Assembly: GCA_041659285.1 (NCBI GenBank)
Contig: JBAZYO010000005.1
Location: forward strand, 124,001-188,000
DNA length: 64,000 bases
Source: Vicinamibacterales bacterium
Lineage (GTDB): Bacteria > Acidobacteriota > Vicinamibacteria > Vicinamibacterales > UBA2999
Reading direction: 5' to 3'
In this document: positions 41,265 to 49,852 of the stretch, piece after piece
Numbering within the stretch: the stretch's first letter is position 1
Layout: every line of letters starts with the position of its first letter
Notes under the pieces: model-generated
Seen by the model: the letters and a program-made list of their open reading frames with translations, nothing else
Database searches by the model: none
What the model was told of the DNA's origin: nothing
Program-made: the position numbers and the translations under genes

Positions 41265-43712
41265 CTACTTCGCCGGCGTCAGGATCAGGGTTGACACCGC
41301 CGGGCCGGGCAGGAACGGCGACGGCTCGCCGTTGAGCCACGCGCGGTACTGATCGCCGTAGTGCGGCGACAGCGGATGTCCGCTCTGGCCCGTCGGCACG
41401 TGCAGGATGCCCTCCTGTTCGCGGCCCGGTGACACCGCCATCCGTTCCGACGGTCCGGTGCGGGGCGCCTGCGCGCGCGGCGTGTAGACGTCGCCCGGCA
41501 ACGGCTCCTCGGGCATGTTCATGTAGCGCCCGAACCAGGGAATGGCCGCCGCCAGCGGATGCAGGAACTGGGTGCGATTGACCTCGCCCCACTTTCTGTC
41601 GGCCAGCCGGCGTCCGCCGTCGGTGAGCTCCCCGATCGCGCGATCGACCGCCGACAACATCCACTCATCCCAGGACTTGAATTTCGGATTCAGCAGGTGC
41701 GCCGGACGTTCGGTCACCAGCTGCCACACCGGCCCCTCACCCCGGAGCGATCGCGTGTAGTCGAACGCTGGATCGAGCGCCGCCGCCGGCGCGGTGAGCG
41801 TCGTCATCACGTCACGCACGAACGTGGTGCGGAACTGGCGCACGAGGCGATAGGCCACCGAATCCGGAGAGGCGCGGCCGGTCCAGGTGGTGTCGACCAG
41901 TTGCCTGAACTCCGCGCGCGGGCCGGTGCTGCTCGATGCGAGCGTCGCCAGCAACAGGGTTCGCCACCGCTCGAGATAGAGCGCCTTGTCTTCGAGCTGG
42001 ATGGCGAGCATGTCCTTCGGTGTCGCCTTGTCGAGCGAACGCAGCCGATCGCGAATCAGCCGCGCGCGAATGCCGTCGGCATACCCGCCTTCGCCGATGG
42101 TGGCCAACATGGCGTCGCCAACCACCGGCGCGTTCGCGGTCCAGATGCGGCCCTCTGCTGGATCGACGATACGCGGGAACTCGGAGGGCGAGAGATAGCC
42201 ATCCCACCTGCGCGTGCCATCGGCCCAGGATTCGGGCGTGAAACCGTCGAAGCCGACGCGGCGCGGAATGGCGCCGCCGATGATCCACGCGATGCGCCCG
42301 GTGTCGTCGCCCATCGTCACGTTCTGGTTCGGCATGCCGAGTCCGGCGATGGCGCCGAGCAGGTCGTCCACCGATCGCGCGCGCTCGGGCCTGGTGATGT
42401 CGGACGCGAGCGTCGCCGCGTCGTGCGCGATCCAGTGCTGCGCGTAGTCGCGGCCGTGAGCGTCCTTCCACACGACGGGTCCCCACATGGTCCAGCGGAC
42501 GGGAACGATCGCCGATTCCGCGCCCTTGATGGCGATGGTCTCGCGGAACACGTCGAACGGCTTCGGGCCGCCGGGTGTCAGGTACTTGCCGGGGTCGCGC
42601 GGATCGGGCTCGATGCGGACCAGGTCGCTCCAGTCACCGCCGGTGTTGGTGAAGCCCCACGCGACGTGCCCGTTGCTGCCCACCACCATGCTCGGCAGCC
42701 CGGGCAGCGTGACGCCGGCGATGCTCTGCGCCGCGCCGTCGGCGCCCGGGAACGACAACACCGCGCGATACCAAATGATCGGGACGCCGATCGACAGGTG
42801 CATGTCGTTGGCAATCAGCGCCACACCCGACGCGCTGTGCGCGCCATCCACCGCCCAGTTGTTGCTGCCGATGATGGCCGCCTCCTCCGGGTCAAATGCT
42901 TGCCACGGAATCACGGAAGCACTGAAACGGTTTTCTCTTTCCGTCTGGGTTAGAGAATTGACTCCGTGCTCCCGTGTATCCGTGGCCTGCAGTTTTCGCA
43001 GATCGAAGACCTCCGGCCCGGGAATCGGGGGCCGGGCAATCGCGCTCCCCACAACCGGGGTCTCCCATTCAGAGCCGGCGGCGGCGACAAAGCGGAACAT
43101 CGGCTCGGGCAGCGCGTCGCGCATGGCGCCGATGGTTTGTTCGAACAGCGCCTGGCGTCCCTGCAGCGTGTTGAACATCGCCAGCACGGTGAGAATGGTG
43201 TCTTCGGGCTTCCACGGCTCCGGCGTGGCGCGCAGCACGAGATATTCCGGCGGCGCCGCGCCGAGCCCGCCGAGCCCGGCGTTCACGCCTTCGGCGTAAG
43301 CCTCGAGCACGGCGCGATAGGCGGGCTCGGTCTGCTCCACCGCGCGGTGCGCGACGTCGCGGAGGCGATGCACGCGCGCGTCTTCATCCAGCGCGAGCGC
43401 CCGCGCACCGACCAGCGCCGAGAGCTCCCCGGCGGGCTGGCGCCGTTGCAGATCCATCTGGAAGAAGCGGTCCTGCGCATGGACGAAGCCCAGCGCGCGC
43501 GCCACGTCGGCGCGCGAGTCGCCGACGATGGTGGGCACGCCGAGCGCGTCGCGGTCCACGCGAACCGGGGAGCCGAGGTTGGGAATGGCCGATGCCCCCT
43601 CAACCTGCGGCAGGCTCGCCCGCAGCTGCGACCGCGCGTATACGCCGCCGGCGATCACGAGAACGGCCAACACAACCAGGGAGGCGACGAGAAATCGAAG
43701 TAGTCGGCGCAC
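41265..43712 (-). CDS. Penicillin acylase family Ntn-hydrolase
   Basis: The 815-residue protein has an N-terminal membrane or signal segment, the alpha-chain motif LGFVHAQDRFFQMDLQRR and the Ntn nucleophile Ser283 in IGSNNWAVDG, which becomes the N-terminus of the beta chain after self-cleavage. ANDMHLSIGVP and later AWGFTNTGGDWSDL fit the family. Substrates in the family range from penicillins to acyl-homoserine lactones and peptides and cannot be decided here. Residues 242-272, just before the nucleophile, are encoded by a family J repeat; this region corresponds to the spacer that is removed on maturation. Confidence 0.92.
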   Translation of the reverse strand: MRRLLRFLVASLVVLAVLVIAGGVYARSQLRASLPQVEGASAIPNLGSPVRVDRDALGVPTIVGDSRADVARALGFVHAQDRFFQMDLQRRQPAGELSALVGARALALDEDARVHRLRDVAHRAVEQTEPAYRAVLEAYAEGVNAGLGGLGAAPPEYLVLRATPEPWKPEDTILTVLAMFNTLQGRQALFEQTIGAMRDALPEPMFRFVAAAGSEWETPVVGSAIARPPIPGPEVFDLRKLQATDTREHGVNSLTQTERENRFSASVIPWQAFDPEEAAIIGSNNWAVDGAHSASGVALIANDMHLSIGVPIIWYRAVLSFPGADGAAQSIAGVTLPGLPSMVVGSNGHVAWGFTNTGGDWSDLVRIEPDPRDPGKYLTPGGPKPFDVFRETIAIKGAESAIVPVRWTMWGPVVWKDAHGRDYAQHWIAHDAATLASDITRPERARSVDDLLGAIAGLGMPNQNVTMGDDTGRIAWIIGGAIPRRVGFDGFTPESWADGTRRWDGYLSPSEFPRIVDPAEGRIWTANAPVVGDAMLATIGEGGYADGIRARLIRDRLRSLDKATPKDMLAIQLEDKALYLERWRTLLLATLASSSTGPRAEFRQLVDTTWTGRASPDSVAYRLVRQFRTTFVRDVMTTLTAPAAALDPAFDYTRSLRGEGPVWQLVTERPAHLLNPKFKSWDEWMLSAVDRAIGELTDGGRRLADRKWGEVNRTQFLHPLAAAIPWFGRYMNMPEEPLPGDVYTPRAQAPRTGPSERMAVSPGREQEGILHVPTGQSGHPLSPHYGDQYRAWLNGEPSPFLPGPAVSTLILTPAK
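42897..42990. repeat. Family J repeat pair, in frame in the acylase spacer
   Basis: Left arm ACGGAATCACGGAAGCA and right arm TCCGTGCTCCCGTGTATCCG are inverted relative to each other across about 40 bases. The block encodes TDTREHGVNSLTQTEREN and RFSASVIPWQAF on the minus strand. Confidence 0.75.
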
Positions 43713-43872
43713 GGGCTGATATTACCTCTGGGTCCGTCCGGTGTTTGGAGACCTGTCCCCAATCATCCCTAAGTGTGATTTTCTTGACCTGACCCCAATC
43801 ATCCCCAATCATCCCATTCTGATCGCAAGGGGCGGATCGCGGGCGGGGCGGCCGCTGGCGTAACTTCAATCC

Positions 43873-44997
43873 ATGATGCAAAGTGAAGTTGTGACCCGCA
43901 CGCAAGGCACCCTAGGCACCTTAGGCACCGGCGTCGCGGGGGCGCTCGATCCACGGTGGAAATCACTGTCAGAGCGCGACCCCACTGCCGATGGCACCTA
44001 TTTTTACGGCGTGACTTCCACGGGAATCTACTGCCGCCCGAGTTGTCCGAGCCGGCGGCCCCGGGCCGACCGGGTCCGCTTTTTCGATACCACGACCGCG
44101 GCCCGGCAGGCCGGGTTCCGCGCCTGCAAGCGGTGCCGTCCCGACACCGTCGGGCTGGCGCAGCCGGGCGTCGAGGCGGTCCGGCGCGCCTCCGCGTATC
44201 TCGCGACCCATGCCGATCGACAGGTGACACTCGGCCAGCTCGCCCGCGTGGCGTCCATGAGCCCGCATCACCTCCAACGCCGCTTCAAGGCCATTGTCGG
44301 CTTGTCGCCGCGGGAGTTCCAGGCGGCGGTACGCGCCGGCCGGCTGCGGACGAGCTTGCGCGACGGCCGTGACGTGACCACGGCGATTTACGAGGCGGGC
44401 TACGGATCGCCCAGCCGCGTCTACGAGGCGGCGCCCACGGGCAAGGGCATGACGCCGTCGCGGTACCGCCGCGGCGGCGCCGGCATGAACATCGGCTACT
44501 CAACGGTGTCGAGCCCGCTTGGGCAGGTGCTGGTGGCGGCGACCGACAACGGCGTGTGCGCGGTGAAGCTCGGCGGCAGCGACGCCGCGCTGGTGCGGGA
44601 CCTCCGCCGCGAATACCCGGCCGCCGAGATTCACGCCAACCAGCAACCGCGAACCGAATGGGTGAAGGCCATCGTCCAGCACCTGCGCGGGACGGCACCG
44701 TCACTCGATCTGCCGATCGACGTGCAGGCCACGGCCTTTCAGTGGAAGGTGTGGCGCGCGTTGCAGCGGATCCCGTACGGCGAGACGCGGGCGTATGCCG
44801 AGGTGGCGAAGAGCATCGGCCGACCCACCGCCGTGCGTGCGGTCGCCCGCGCCTGCGCCACCAACCCCGTCTGCCTCGTCGTCCCCTGCCACCGGGTCGT
44901 GCCGACGGCCGGCGGGGTCGGCGGGTACCGCTGGGGAACGGAGCGCAAGGCCCGGCTCCTGACGGCGAAAAGACGGCGCACAAAGCAAGGTGCCTAG
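43873..44997 (+). CDS. ada: Bifunctional DNA methyl-repair protein and regulator Ada
   Basis: The 374-residue protein combines the Ada zinc/phosphotriester-repair domain (Cys in YCRPSCPSRRP, FRACKRCRPD), an AraC-type helix-turn-helix region (about 95-190) and the O6-methylguanine methyltransferase domain with the acceptor Cys in VVPCHRVV. It repairs alkylated DNA by moving the methyl group to itself and, when methylated, activates transcription. Residues 12-19 (GTLGTLGT) are encoded by a family G repeat, and the stop codon lies inside another copy in inverted orientation. Confidence 0.94.
   Translation: MMQSEVVTRTQGTLGTLGTGVAGALDPRWKSLSERDPTADGTYFYGVTSTGIYCRPSCPSRRPRADRVRFFDTTTAARQAGFRACKRCRPDTVGLAQPGVEAVRRASAYLATHADRQVTLGQLARVASMSPHHLQRRFKAIVGLSPREFQAAVRAGRLRTSLRDGRDVTTAIYEAGYGSPSRVYEAAPTGKGMTPSRYRRGGAGMNIGYSTVSSPLGQVLVAATDNGVCAVKLGGSDAALVRDLRREYPAAEIHANQQPRTEWVKAIVQHLRGTAPSLDLPIDVQATAFQWKVWRALQRIPYGETRAYAEVAKSIGRPTAVRAVARACATNPVCLVVPCHRVVPTAGGVGGYRWGTERKARLLTAKRRRTKQGA
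43906..43929 (+). repeat. Family G repeat, in frame at the Ada N-terminus
   Basis: Three GGCACC units (GGCACCCTAGGCACCTTAGG, then CACC) encode GTLGTLGT. Confidence 0.88.
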
Positions 44998-45108
44998 GGT
45001 GCCTACCGGGGTCTAGGGTGTCTCGGGTGCGCGCGCAACGAGCACCAAGGCATACAGATCTGCGCATCATGGCACCCCAGGCACCCCTTAGGCACCTTAG
45101 GCACCTTA
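44987..45108. repeat. Family G repeats around the Ada stop and in the following gap
   Basis: AAGGTGCCTAGGGTGCCT at 44987-45004 contains the ada stop codon and is inverted relative to the N-terminal copy. GGCACCCCAGGCACCCCTTA and two further TTAGGCACC units (45071-45108) lie before the oxidoreductase gene. Confidence 0.85.
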
Positions 45109-45137
45109 GCGAGTCGGAGGCACGCTAATATCTACCC

Positions 45138-46367
45138 GTGCCTTCGACTCGCTACGGCATCTCCCCCTGGCTTGATGCCGTTCCCGTCAAGAAGAGACGT
45201 GAGTTCCCCGCGTTTCGTGACGTCATCACTTACCCGGTCGTCGTGGTCGGCGGCGGCATGTCCGGCGCCATGGCCGCGCAGGCCTGCGCGGCGGCGGGGA
45301 TGAAGGTGATCCTGCTCGAGGCCGGGCGCATCGGGCAGGGCGGGAGCGGGCGGGCCACCGGCCTCATTTCGAGCGAGGCGAGCGGGTCGTATCGCGAGCT
45401 GGAAGCGCGCGCGGGGAAGCGGGCGGCCCGGGCGTTGTTCGAGCTGACCGAGAAAGCGCCGCGCGAGCTGGCGGCCGCGGTCAAGCGCCTCGGCATCAAG
45501 GCCGGACTCGAGCTGCGGGACGCGGTGCGCACGCTGCCCGAGGGCGGCTCCGACAAGATCCTTCAACGCGAGCTGGCCGGCCGCAAGGAAGCGGGCCTGA
45601 CCGCGTCGTGGATGTCGCCGGCCATGGTGCAGCGCCAGGCCGCGCTGGCCTCCGCCGGCGCCCTGAAGCTGCCGGATTGGGGCTTCGTGGATCCCTACCG
45701 GCTGACGCTCGGGTTCCTGTCGGCGGCCATCAAGAAGGGCGCCAAGGTCCACGAGCGATCACGCATTTCCAGGATCACGTTCAATCGCAAGAACGCCACC
45801 GCTTTCCTCGAGGGCGGCGGCGCGATTACCACCTCGAACCTGATCATCTGCATCGGCGAGCCGACCAGCCTGTTCAAGCCGCTCAAGAGGCACTTGCGGC
45901 ACGAAGACCGGTATGCGGTGCTGACCGAGCCGCTGCCCGCGGCCGTGCGCGCCGAGCTGGGCCAGCAGGCGGCGCTCCTGACCGACACCGAGTCGCCGGC
46001 GCATCAACTGTGGTTCACCGCGGATCATCGGGCGCTCTTCACCGGCGCGGATCAGAAGCGGCCGGCGGATCGGCTGAGGGACCAGACCCTTGTACAGCGG
46101 ACCGGCCAGCTGATGTACGAGCTTACGCGCATGTATCCCGCGATTTCCGGCGCGGTCCCGGCCTATGGGTGGGACGTGCCGCTCGCGCATCCGGTGGACG
46201 GCGTGTTGTATGCCGGCGCGCACCGGAATTTCCCGCACCAGCTGTTTGCGTTCGGCACGTCGCACGATCCGGCGCGGGCGTTCCTGGCCAGCCGCATCAT
46301 CCTGCGGAGCATCCAGGGCAAGCCGGAAAAAGACGACGTGCATTTCTCGTTCGCTCGAAACCTGTAG
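45138..46367 (+). CDS. FAD-dependent oxidoreductase (DAO family)
   Basis: The 409-residue protein starts at GTG 45138. It has the dinucleotide-binding motif VVVVGGGMSGAMAAQACAAA followed by the second-strand Glu in VILLEAGRIGQGGSGRATG, as in D-amino-acid-oxidase-type flavoenzymes acting on amino or hydroxy groups. The C-terminal part VDGVLYAGAHRNFPHQLFAF carries the flavin-contacting Gly region. The substrate is unknown. A small basic protein gene follows 10 bp downstream. Confidence 0.88.
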   Translation: MPSTRYGISPWLDAVPVKKRREFPAFRDVITYPVVVVGGGMSGAMAAQACAAAGMKVILLEAGRIGQGGSGRATGLISSEASGSYRELEARAGKRAARALFELTEKAPRELAAAVKRLGIKAGLELRDAVRTLPEGGSDKILQRELAGRKEAGLTASWMSPAMVQRQAALASAGALKLPDWGFVDPYRLTLGFLSAAIKKGAKVHERSRISRITFNRKNATAFLEGGGAITTSNLIICIGEPTSLFKPLKRHLRHEDRYAVLTEPLPAAVRAELGQQAALLTDTESPAHQLWFTADHRALFTGADQKRPADRLRDQTLVQRTGQLMYELTRMYPAISGAVPAYGWDVPLAHPVDGVLYAGAHRNFPHQLFAFGTSHDPARAFLASRIILRSIQGKPEKDDVHFSFARNL

Positions 46368-46377
46368 GGGAGAGCAC

Positions 46378-46731
46378 ATGGCGGACTCAGGCATCTTTCG
46401 CATCAACCCGCTGCAAGGCTGGCAGCGTGACGCCATCCTGAAGGCCGCGCAGTTCGTTCGCGAACGGTTTGGCAACCCGCCGGCCGACGCGGCAGCCAAG
46501 GCGGCGCACGACGGCCTGCTGGAGGTGCTCGACCCGGCCCGCCGCACGGTCAGGATGCAGCGGGAGATGAGCGAGGCCACGCGCAAGGCCGCCCTCACCG
46601 AACGGGCCGAACGCCGGGCCCGGGAGCGCCGGGCCAACGACCGCCGCAAGGCCAACCTGGGCCCCCCGTCCGGGGTTGGCGAACGCCGTCGGGGCGAACG
46701 CCGTTCCGGTGAACGGCGCAGCCGCAGCTAG
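46378..46731 (+). CDS. Small basic protein of unknown function
   Basis: The 117-residue protein starts MADSGIFRINPLQGWQRDAI at 46378, with AGGGGAGA just upstream, 10 bases after the oxidoreductase stop. Residues 1-60 are mixed and predicted helical; the rest is very rich in Arg, Ala and Glu and ends with RRRGERRSGERRSRS. No family was recognised. The basic tail could bind nucleic acid, but nothing else supports that. Confidence 0.7.
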   Translation: MADSGIFRINPLQGWQRDAILKAAQFVRERFGNPPADAAAKAAHDGLLEVLDPARRTVRMQREMSEATRKAALTERAERRARERRANDRRKANLGPPSGVGERRRGERRSGERRSRS

Positions 46732-46746
46732 ACAGTTCATCCCAGG

Positions 46747-46783
46747 AATTGCCGGCCATCCGGGAACCCGGATGGCGGCAATT
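46747..46783 (+). terminator. Hairpin after the small basic protein gene
   Basis: AATTGCC/GGCAATT outer arms and GCCATCCGGG/CCCGGATGGC inner arms with a two-base loop make a strong stem with one bulge. No long T-run follows. It lies 16 bases past the stop. Confidence 0.6.
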
Positions 46784-46874
46784 GCATCAAAAGCCCATGT
46801 CCAGGTGCCTGGCACCACTGGGTCTATACTGGCTGACTGAACTTCGTTTCTCTTCCTTGGAGGCGTTACTCCCC

Positions 46875-49742
46875 ATGCTCCGCATCATTTCGGCGTTTCT
46901 CCTGAGCCTGGCACTCGTGTCGCCGGCGCTCGCGCAGTCCACGGCCATCAACGGCACCATCGAAGGCACGATCAAGGACGAACAGGGCGCGATGCTGCCC
47001 GGCGTCACCGTGACCGTGGTCAACATCGACACCGGCGACCAGCGCGTCGTGGTGACCAACGAGCGCGGGCTCTACCGGGCGCCGCTGCTCTCGCTTGGAA
47101 CCTATCGCGTGAGCGCGGAACTGCAGGGCTTCCGGAAGTTCGAGCAAACCGGCGTGTCGCTGCGCGCCGGCCAGACCGCGGTCATCGACCTGCAGCTCAC
47201 CGTGGGCGCGCTGACCGAGACGATCACGGTCACCGCCGATGCGCCGCTCGTGGACCTGGCGAAGATCGAACAGGGGCGCACGCTGAGCGAGGCGGAAATC
47301 AAGACGCTGCCGCTGACCTCGCGCAACCCCTACAACTTCGCGCTGCTGCAGCCGGGCGTGGTGGGTTTTGAGACCAACGAGTTCGGCGTGCCCCGCATCA
47401 CCGCCAACGGCGCGCTGCTGCGCGTCAACTACCAGGTGGACGGCAGCAACAACACCCAGAAGGACCGCGCCGGCCTGCGCCAGATGCCGATGTCGGAGGT
47501 GATGATTCGCGAAGTGAAGGTCGTGACCAGCGGCTACGCGCCGGAGTTCGGCCAGACCATGGGCATGGTCTACAACGCCATCACGCCGTCGGGCACCAAC
47601 ACGTTCAAGGGCCAGGGCAGCTACCGCATGCAGCGCCAGTCGATGGTGGAGATGCCGTTTTTCGCCGCCGCCAACGCGGTGAAGCCGCCCACCGACGTCA
47701 ACGTCTACACGGTTGACCTTGGCGGACCGCTGGTGAAGGACAAGACGCACTTCTTCGGCGGCTACGAGCACACCGAGCGCGACCTGTCGGGCCTGAGCGT
47801 GATCACGATCTCGCCGGCCAACCAGGCGCTGCTGGGCCTCACCGAGCCGGCCTACATGCCGCGCGGCCTGAACACCGAGTTCGCGATCGGCAAGATCGAT
47901 CACCAGTTGAACAGCGCCAACCGCCTGTCGGTGCGCTACATGTTCTTCGACAACTTCATCACCGCCAACGTCGGCGGCGGGCTGTCGTCGGTGCAGCGCG
48001 CCAACGACTTCGCGGACCGCCAGCACTCGACCGGCGCGCAGTTGATCTCGACGATCGGCTCGAACATGCTCAACGAGTTGCGCGTCCAGTACGCGACCCG
48101 CGCGCAGAGCCGTGCGGCGAACAAGGAGTCGGGCACCGGCCCGGCCATCAACGTGACCGGCGTGGCCAATTTCGGCGGCTCGGTCGCCAGCACCCAGGAC
48201 GTCGGCTTCGGCTTCACCCAGAACGTCGCCCAGGTGAACAACAGCACGACGCTGATGCGCGGCAGCCACGCCTTCAAGGCCGGGTTCGACCTGCAGTTTG
48301 TCGCCGACACGCGCACCGCGGCGCCCGCCCAGCTTTACACCTTCCCGAATGCGGCGGCCTACCTCGCGGCGCGCGACGGCTCGAACCGCCTCGGCTACAC
48401 CAGCTTCACGCAGTACTTCGGCCTGCCCGACCTCGAATACAACACGGCCCAGTACGGCCTGTTCGTGCAGGACGACTGGCGGGTGTCGTCGGACTTCAAG
48501 ATCCTCTACGGCGTGCGCTACGACCTCTACGGCGTGCCCGACGGCGACGCCAACGCGCCGCTCACCACGTCGCGCAAGTTCCCGACCTCCAACAACAACT
48601 TCGCGCCGCGCCTGGGCGCGGTGTGGACCCTCGGCAGCGAGCGCAAGACCGTGCTGCGCTTCAACACCGGCGTGATGTACGACCAGACGCTGAACGCCAT
48701 CTACGAGCAGGCGCTGCAGAACGATGGCACCAACGCGCGCGCCTCGGCGTCGTTCACGCCCACCCAGGTTGGCGCCCCGGTCTTCCCGGCCGTGCTCAGC
48801 GCCGGTTCGGGCGCGACGCCGAACCTCGCCTGGACGGTCGATCCCGACTTCAAGGTGGCGCGGTCGTGGCAGAACAACGTGCAGTTCGAGCGCGCCATCG
48901 GTGATCACTACTCGGTGGCCATCGGCGGTTCGTACGTGACCGGCTACAACCTGCCGGTGGTGACCAACATCAACGTCATCAACCCGGCCTCGACGCTGCC
49001 TGACGGCCTGGCGGTGTTCAGCACGGCGGTGAACTCGAGCACGCGCCTCGATCCCCGCTACAACGTGATCAACAGCGTGCAGTCGCCCGGCGACTCCACC
49101 TACAAGAACATGACGCTGCAGCTGACGCGCCGCACCTACAAGGGCATCGGCTTCGACCTCGCCTACACCCTCGGCAAGAGCGAAGACAACGCCCCGATCA
49201 CCGGCGTGCTGTCGGTGCAGGGCGACCCCGGCCGTACCGACATGACCAACCTCGATCGCGACCTCGGGCCGAACGCGCTCGACCAGCGCCACACCTTCGT
49301 CGCCAGCGTCGTCGCCATGCCGCAGTTCGAGCGCGGCGGCGTTGCCGGCGCCATCCTCAACAACAACGTGTTCGGCATCGCCATCCAGGCGGCGAGCGGC
49401 ATCCCCGTCAACCTGCGCAGCAATCGCGAGCTGAACAACGACGGCACGGCGAGCGACCGCCCGGCCGGCGTCGCCCGCAACTCGCTGACGCTGCCGTCAC
49501 GCCAGAACGTGGACTTCCGCTACTCACGCAAGTTCCGCATTCGCGGCGCCATGGCGGCGGAAGTGATTGGCGAAGTGAAGAACGTCTTCAACACCGAGCA
49601 GGTGTCGGGCGTGAACGCCACGATCGTCACGGATTTGTTTGGCGCGCCGACCGGCCCCCTGCCGGCCTCGGGCAAGGACCTGACGCCGACGGGCGGCTAC
49701 GAACAGCGCCAGTTCCAGTTGGGTTTCAAGTTCACGTTCTAG
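46875..49742 (+). CDS. TonB-dependent receptor with carboxypeptidase-regulatory-like N-terminal domain
   Basis: The 955-residue protein starts MLRIISAFLLSLALVSPALA at 46875, a signal peptide; the open frame continues upstream without a better start. A beta domain (about 27-110, GTIEGTIKDEQGAMLPGVTV) precedes a plug region (about 130-240) and a long beta-barrel ending in FQLGFKFTF, with the terminal aromatic residue expected for outer-membrane insertion. This is the large receptor type common in Acidobacteriota and Bacteroidota, used for TonB-driven uptake of large substrates. The substrate is unknown. Confidence 0.92.
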   Translation: MLRIISAFLLSLALVSPALAQSTAINGTIEGTIKDEQGAMLPGVTVTVVNIDTGDQRVVVTNERGLYRAPLLSLGTYRVSAELQGFRKFEQTGVSLRAGQTAVIDLQLTVGALTETITVTADAPLVDLAKIEQGRTLSEAEIKTLPLTSRNPYNFALLQPGVVGFETNEFGVPRITANGALLRVNYQVDGSNNTQKDRAGLRQMPMSEVMIREVKVVTSGYAPEFGQTMGMVYNAITPSGTNTFKGQGSYRMQRQSMVEMPFFAAANAVKPPTDVNVYTVDLGGPLVKDKTHFFGGYEHTERDLSGLSVITISPANQALLGLTEPAYMPRGLNTEFAIGKIDHQLNSANRLSVRYMFFDNFITANVGGGLSSVQRANDFADRQHSTGAQLISTIGSNMLNELRVQYATRAQSRAANKESGTGPAINVTGVANFGGSVASTQDVGFGFTQNVAQVNNSTTLMRGSHAFKAGFDLQFVADTRTAAPAQLYTFPNAAAYLAARDGSNRLGYTSFTQYFGLPDLEYNTAQYGLFVQDDWRVSSDFKILYGVRYDLYGVPDGDANAPLTTSRKFPTSNNNFAPRLGAVWTLGSERKTVLRFNTGVMYDQTLNAIYEQALQNDGTNARASASFTPTQVGAPVFPAVLSAGSGATPNLAWTVDPDFKVARSWQNNVQFERAIGDHYSVAIGGSYVTGYNLPVVTNINVINPASTLPDGLAVFSTAVNSSTRLDPRYNVINSVQSPGDSTYKNMTLQLTRRTYKGIGFDLAYTLGKSEDNAPITGVLSVQGDPGRTDMTNLDRDLGPNALDQRHTFVASVVAMPQFERGGVAGAILNNNVFGIAIQAASGIPVNLRSNRELNNDGTASDRPAGVARNSLTLPSRQNVDFRYSRKFRIRGAMAAEVIGEVKNVFNTEQVSGVNATIVTDLFGAPTGPLPASGKDLTPTGGYEQRQFQLGFKFTF

Positions 49743-49745
49743 TTC

Positions 49746-49834
49746 GTAGCCAGTAGCCAGATGCCAGTAGCCAGTAAGCCAGCGGCCAGGAAGACCAGAG
49801 TCATTCTGGCTACGGGCTACTGGCGACTGGCTAC
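49746..49834. repeat. Family F repeat (TAGCCAGTAGCCAG) between receptor and deacetylase genes
   Basis: GTAGCCAGTAGCCAG on the left and CTGGCGACTGGCTAC on the right are opposed across the gap, with further copies of CCAGTAGCCAG in between. The unit begins three bases after the receptor stop. Confidence 0.8.
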
Positions 49835-49852
49835 TTTCGTTTTGAGGTAGCA

